In this document: positions 7,162-7,438 of the stretch, one piece after another | Layout of the letters: the number at the start of each line of letters is the position of its first letter | Numbering within the stretch: position 1 is the first letter of the stretch | From: Collinsella sp. | GTDB lineage: Bacteria; Actinomycetota; Coriobacteriia; Coriobacteriales; Coriobacteriaceae | Length of the DNA: 7,438 nucleotides | NCBI GenBank assembly: GCA_022745215.1 | Contig: JAIIWC010000068.1 | Span: forward strand, 1 to 7,438 | Reading direction: 5' to 3' | The notes under the pieces: generated by a model | What the model saw: only the letters and a program-made list of their open reading frames with translations | What the model was told of the DNA's origin: nothing | Databases searched by the model: none | Program-made: the position numbers and the translations under genes

Positions 7162-7185
7162 TTTGCGTGCGGAACTCGCGATAAA
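7147..7185 (+). repeat. Hairpin-tail repeat, copy 1
   Basis: These 39 bases span the 3' half of the terminator-like hairpin and the tail GTGCGGAACTCGCGATAAA (7167–7185). They recur inverted at 7400–7438 with 36 of 39 identities. The 19-nt tail is identical in both copies. The three differences lie at 7160, 7163 and 7165. Weaker similarity (8 of 14) continues past 7185 into the right arm of the long inverted repeat. Confidence 0.9.
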
Positions 7186-7215
7186 CCTTATATCCGGCCC
7201 CTCCGTCCGGGGACC
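7183..7215 (-). repeat. Long perfect inverted repeat, right arm
   Basis: This is the exact 33-nt reverse complement of 7081–7113, beginning AAACCTTATATCCGG and ending CTCCGTCCGGGGACC. If transcribed together, the arms would form a 33-bp uninterrupted duplex with the terminator-like hairpin at its tip. Confidence 0.97.
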
Positions 7216-7248
7216 TTTCTGTATCGATATAGCTTCTGAGCTGGTTTG

Positions 7249-7306
7249 GCGTCGACAACGTCCGGCAAGGTTAGCCAGCTGCGTCGAATTTCCGGCGTGC
7301 TTTAGC
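7249..7306 (+). repeat. Two imperfect tandem direct repeats (~28–32 nt)
   Basis: Unit 1 and unit 2 share three blocks in the same order: GCGTCGA (7249–7255 and 7281–7287), TCCGGC (7261–7266 and 7291–7296) and TTAGC (7271–7275 and 7302–7306). Inter-block spacing differs by one or two bases. A stem is also possible between AGCTGGTT (7239–7246) and AGCCAGCT (7273–7280, one wobble). Function is unknown; a degenerate duplication or binding sites are equally possible. Confidence 0.5.
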
Positions 7307-7322
7307 TGAAAGAAAAAGATGG

Positions 7323-7345
7323 TGTGCGGAGCTTTGCTCCGCACA
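7323..7345 (-). terminator. Hairpin, candidate terminator for a minus-strand gene
   Basis: TGTGCGGAGC (7323–7332) pairs perfectly with GCTCCGCACA (7336–7345) around a three-base loop. Read on the minus strand it is followed, five bases later, by TTTTTCTTTC, which looks like a terminator tail. On the plus strand only TTT follows. It would suit a gene entering from the right edge; a bidirectional role is possible. Confidence 0.5.
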
Positions 7346-7399
7346 TTTGGGATGGGAGCTCCTCGGGGGCGGGGCGGGCGCCTGCCGCCATATATGAAC

Positions 7400-7438
7400 T
7401 TTATCGCGAGTTCCGCACGAACAGGAGGCCACTTAATG
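7400..7438 (-). repeat. Hairpin-tail repeat, copy 2, inverted and cut by the window edge
   Basis: This is the reverse complement of 7147–7185 with three mismatches. Reading rightward it gives the tail, then AGGAGGCCAC (7423–7432) and TTAATG, which in copy 1 are the 5' stem and loop of the hairpin on that strand. The other stem half would lie beyond 7438. AGGAGG plus the terminal ATG (7436–7438) also looks like a ribosome-binding site and start codon, but the match to the copy 1 hairpin makes that reading less likely. Confidence 0.85.

Larger units (their letters stand above)
7069..7438. other. Non-coding, structure-rich region downstream of the operon
   Basis: These 370 bases contain no ORF with recognisable protein features. 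They hold a long perfect inverted repeat enclosing a hairpin, a pair of imperfect direct repeats, a second hairpin, a G-rich stretch (7354–7378) and a partial inverted copy of the first hairpin at the right edge. Minus-strand reading frames here translate only these repeats and the end of tsaD, and I treat them as spurious. The layout suggests the 3' border between two convergent transcription units. Confidence 0.7.

Noticed and set aside
7081..7215. Insertion sequence or CRISPR unit
   Set aside because: No transposase, no evident target-site duplication at the ends and only one inverted pair, so neither is supported by what can be seen.
6911..7344. Minus-strand frames of 115 and 74 codons covering the operon end and the inverted repeat
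   Set aside because: They translate hairpins and repeat arms and run into tsaD antisense. No protein features are seen.
7354..7378. Possible G-quadruplex (four G runs)
   Set aside because: The first loop is eight bases, beyond the usual limit, and GC-rich runs are common in such genomes. Noted only as composition.
7394..7438. Open plus-strand frame from ATG 7394, or a start at ATG 7436 after AGGAGG
   Set aside because: Only 15 codons or 1 codon are visible. The same bases form a hairpin repeat whose other copy is clearly non-coding, though a true start just at the edge cannot be excluded.

Overview
The window looks like a chromosomal housekeeping locus of a Gram-positive actinobacterium of the class Coriobacteriia, most likely Collinsella or a close relative. 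This assignment is inferred from three things: moderately high GC, the gene order acpS–nnr–alr–udg–tsaE–tsaB/rimI/tsaD, and the fusion of TsaB, RimI and TsaD into one polypeptide. No sequence comparison was run.

Layout. Positions 1–~68 are the 3' end of a 5S rRNA gene, so an rRNA operon ends here. A strong intrinsic terminator follows at 105–135. A 110-bp gap carries two candidate sigma-A-type promoters (150–179 and 186–215). Six plus-strand genes then run head to tail from 245 to 7068, with junctions of 0, 2, 8, 12 and -14 nt, so they almost certainly form one transcription unit. They are acpS (holo-ACP synthase), nnr (bifunctional NAD(P)HX repair enzyme), alr (alanine racemase), a family 4 [4Fe-4S] uracil-DNA glycosylase, tsaE (ATPase of t6A tRNA modification), and a 794-residue TsaB–RimI–TsaD fusion.

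The genes serve core functions: activation of acyl carrier protein for lipid synthesis, metabolite repair of damaged NAD(P)H, D-alanine supply for peptidoglycan, removal of uracil from DNA, the universal t6A37 modification of ANN-decoding tRNAs, and N-terminal acetylation of a ribosomal protein. TsaE, TsaB and TsaD are complex partners. The fusion places TsaB and TsaD on one chain with RimI between them.

The last 370 bp (7069–7438) contain no convincing gene but are dense in structure. A perfect 33-bp inverted repeat (7081–7113 / 7183–7215) encloses a terminator-like hairpin (7139–7161). Two imperfect direct repeats follow (7249–7306), then a 10-bp hairpin whose minus strand has a T-rich tail (7323–7345). 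The window ends in a second, inverted copy (36/39 identical) of the hairpin half plus its 3' tail. The orientation of that copy suggests a convergent minus-strand gene just beyond the right edge. This non-coding, repeat-built region and the triple fusion are the most notable features. I see no CRISPR array, transposase, prophage or obvious new defence system.
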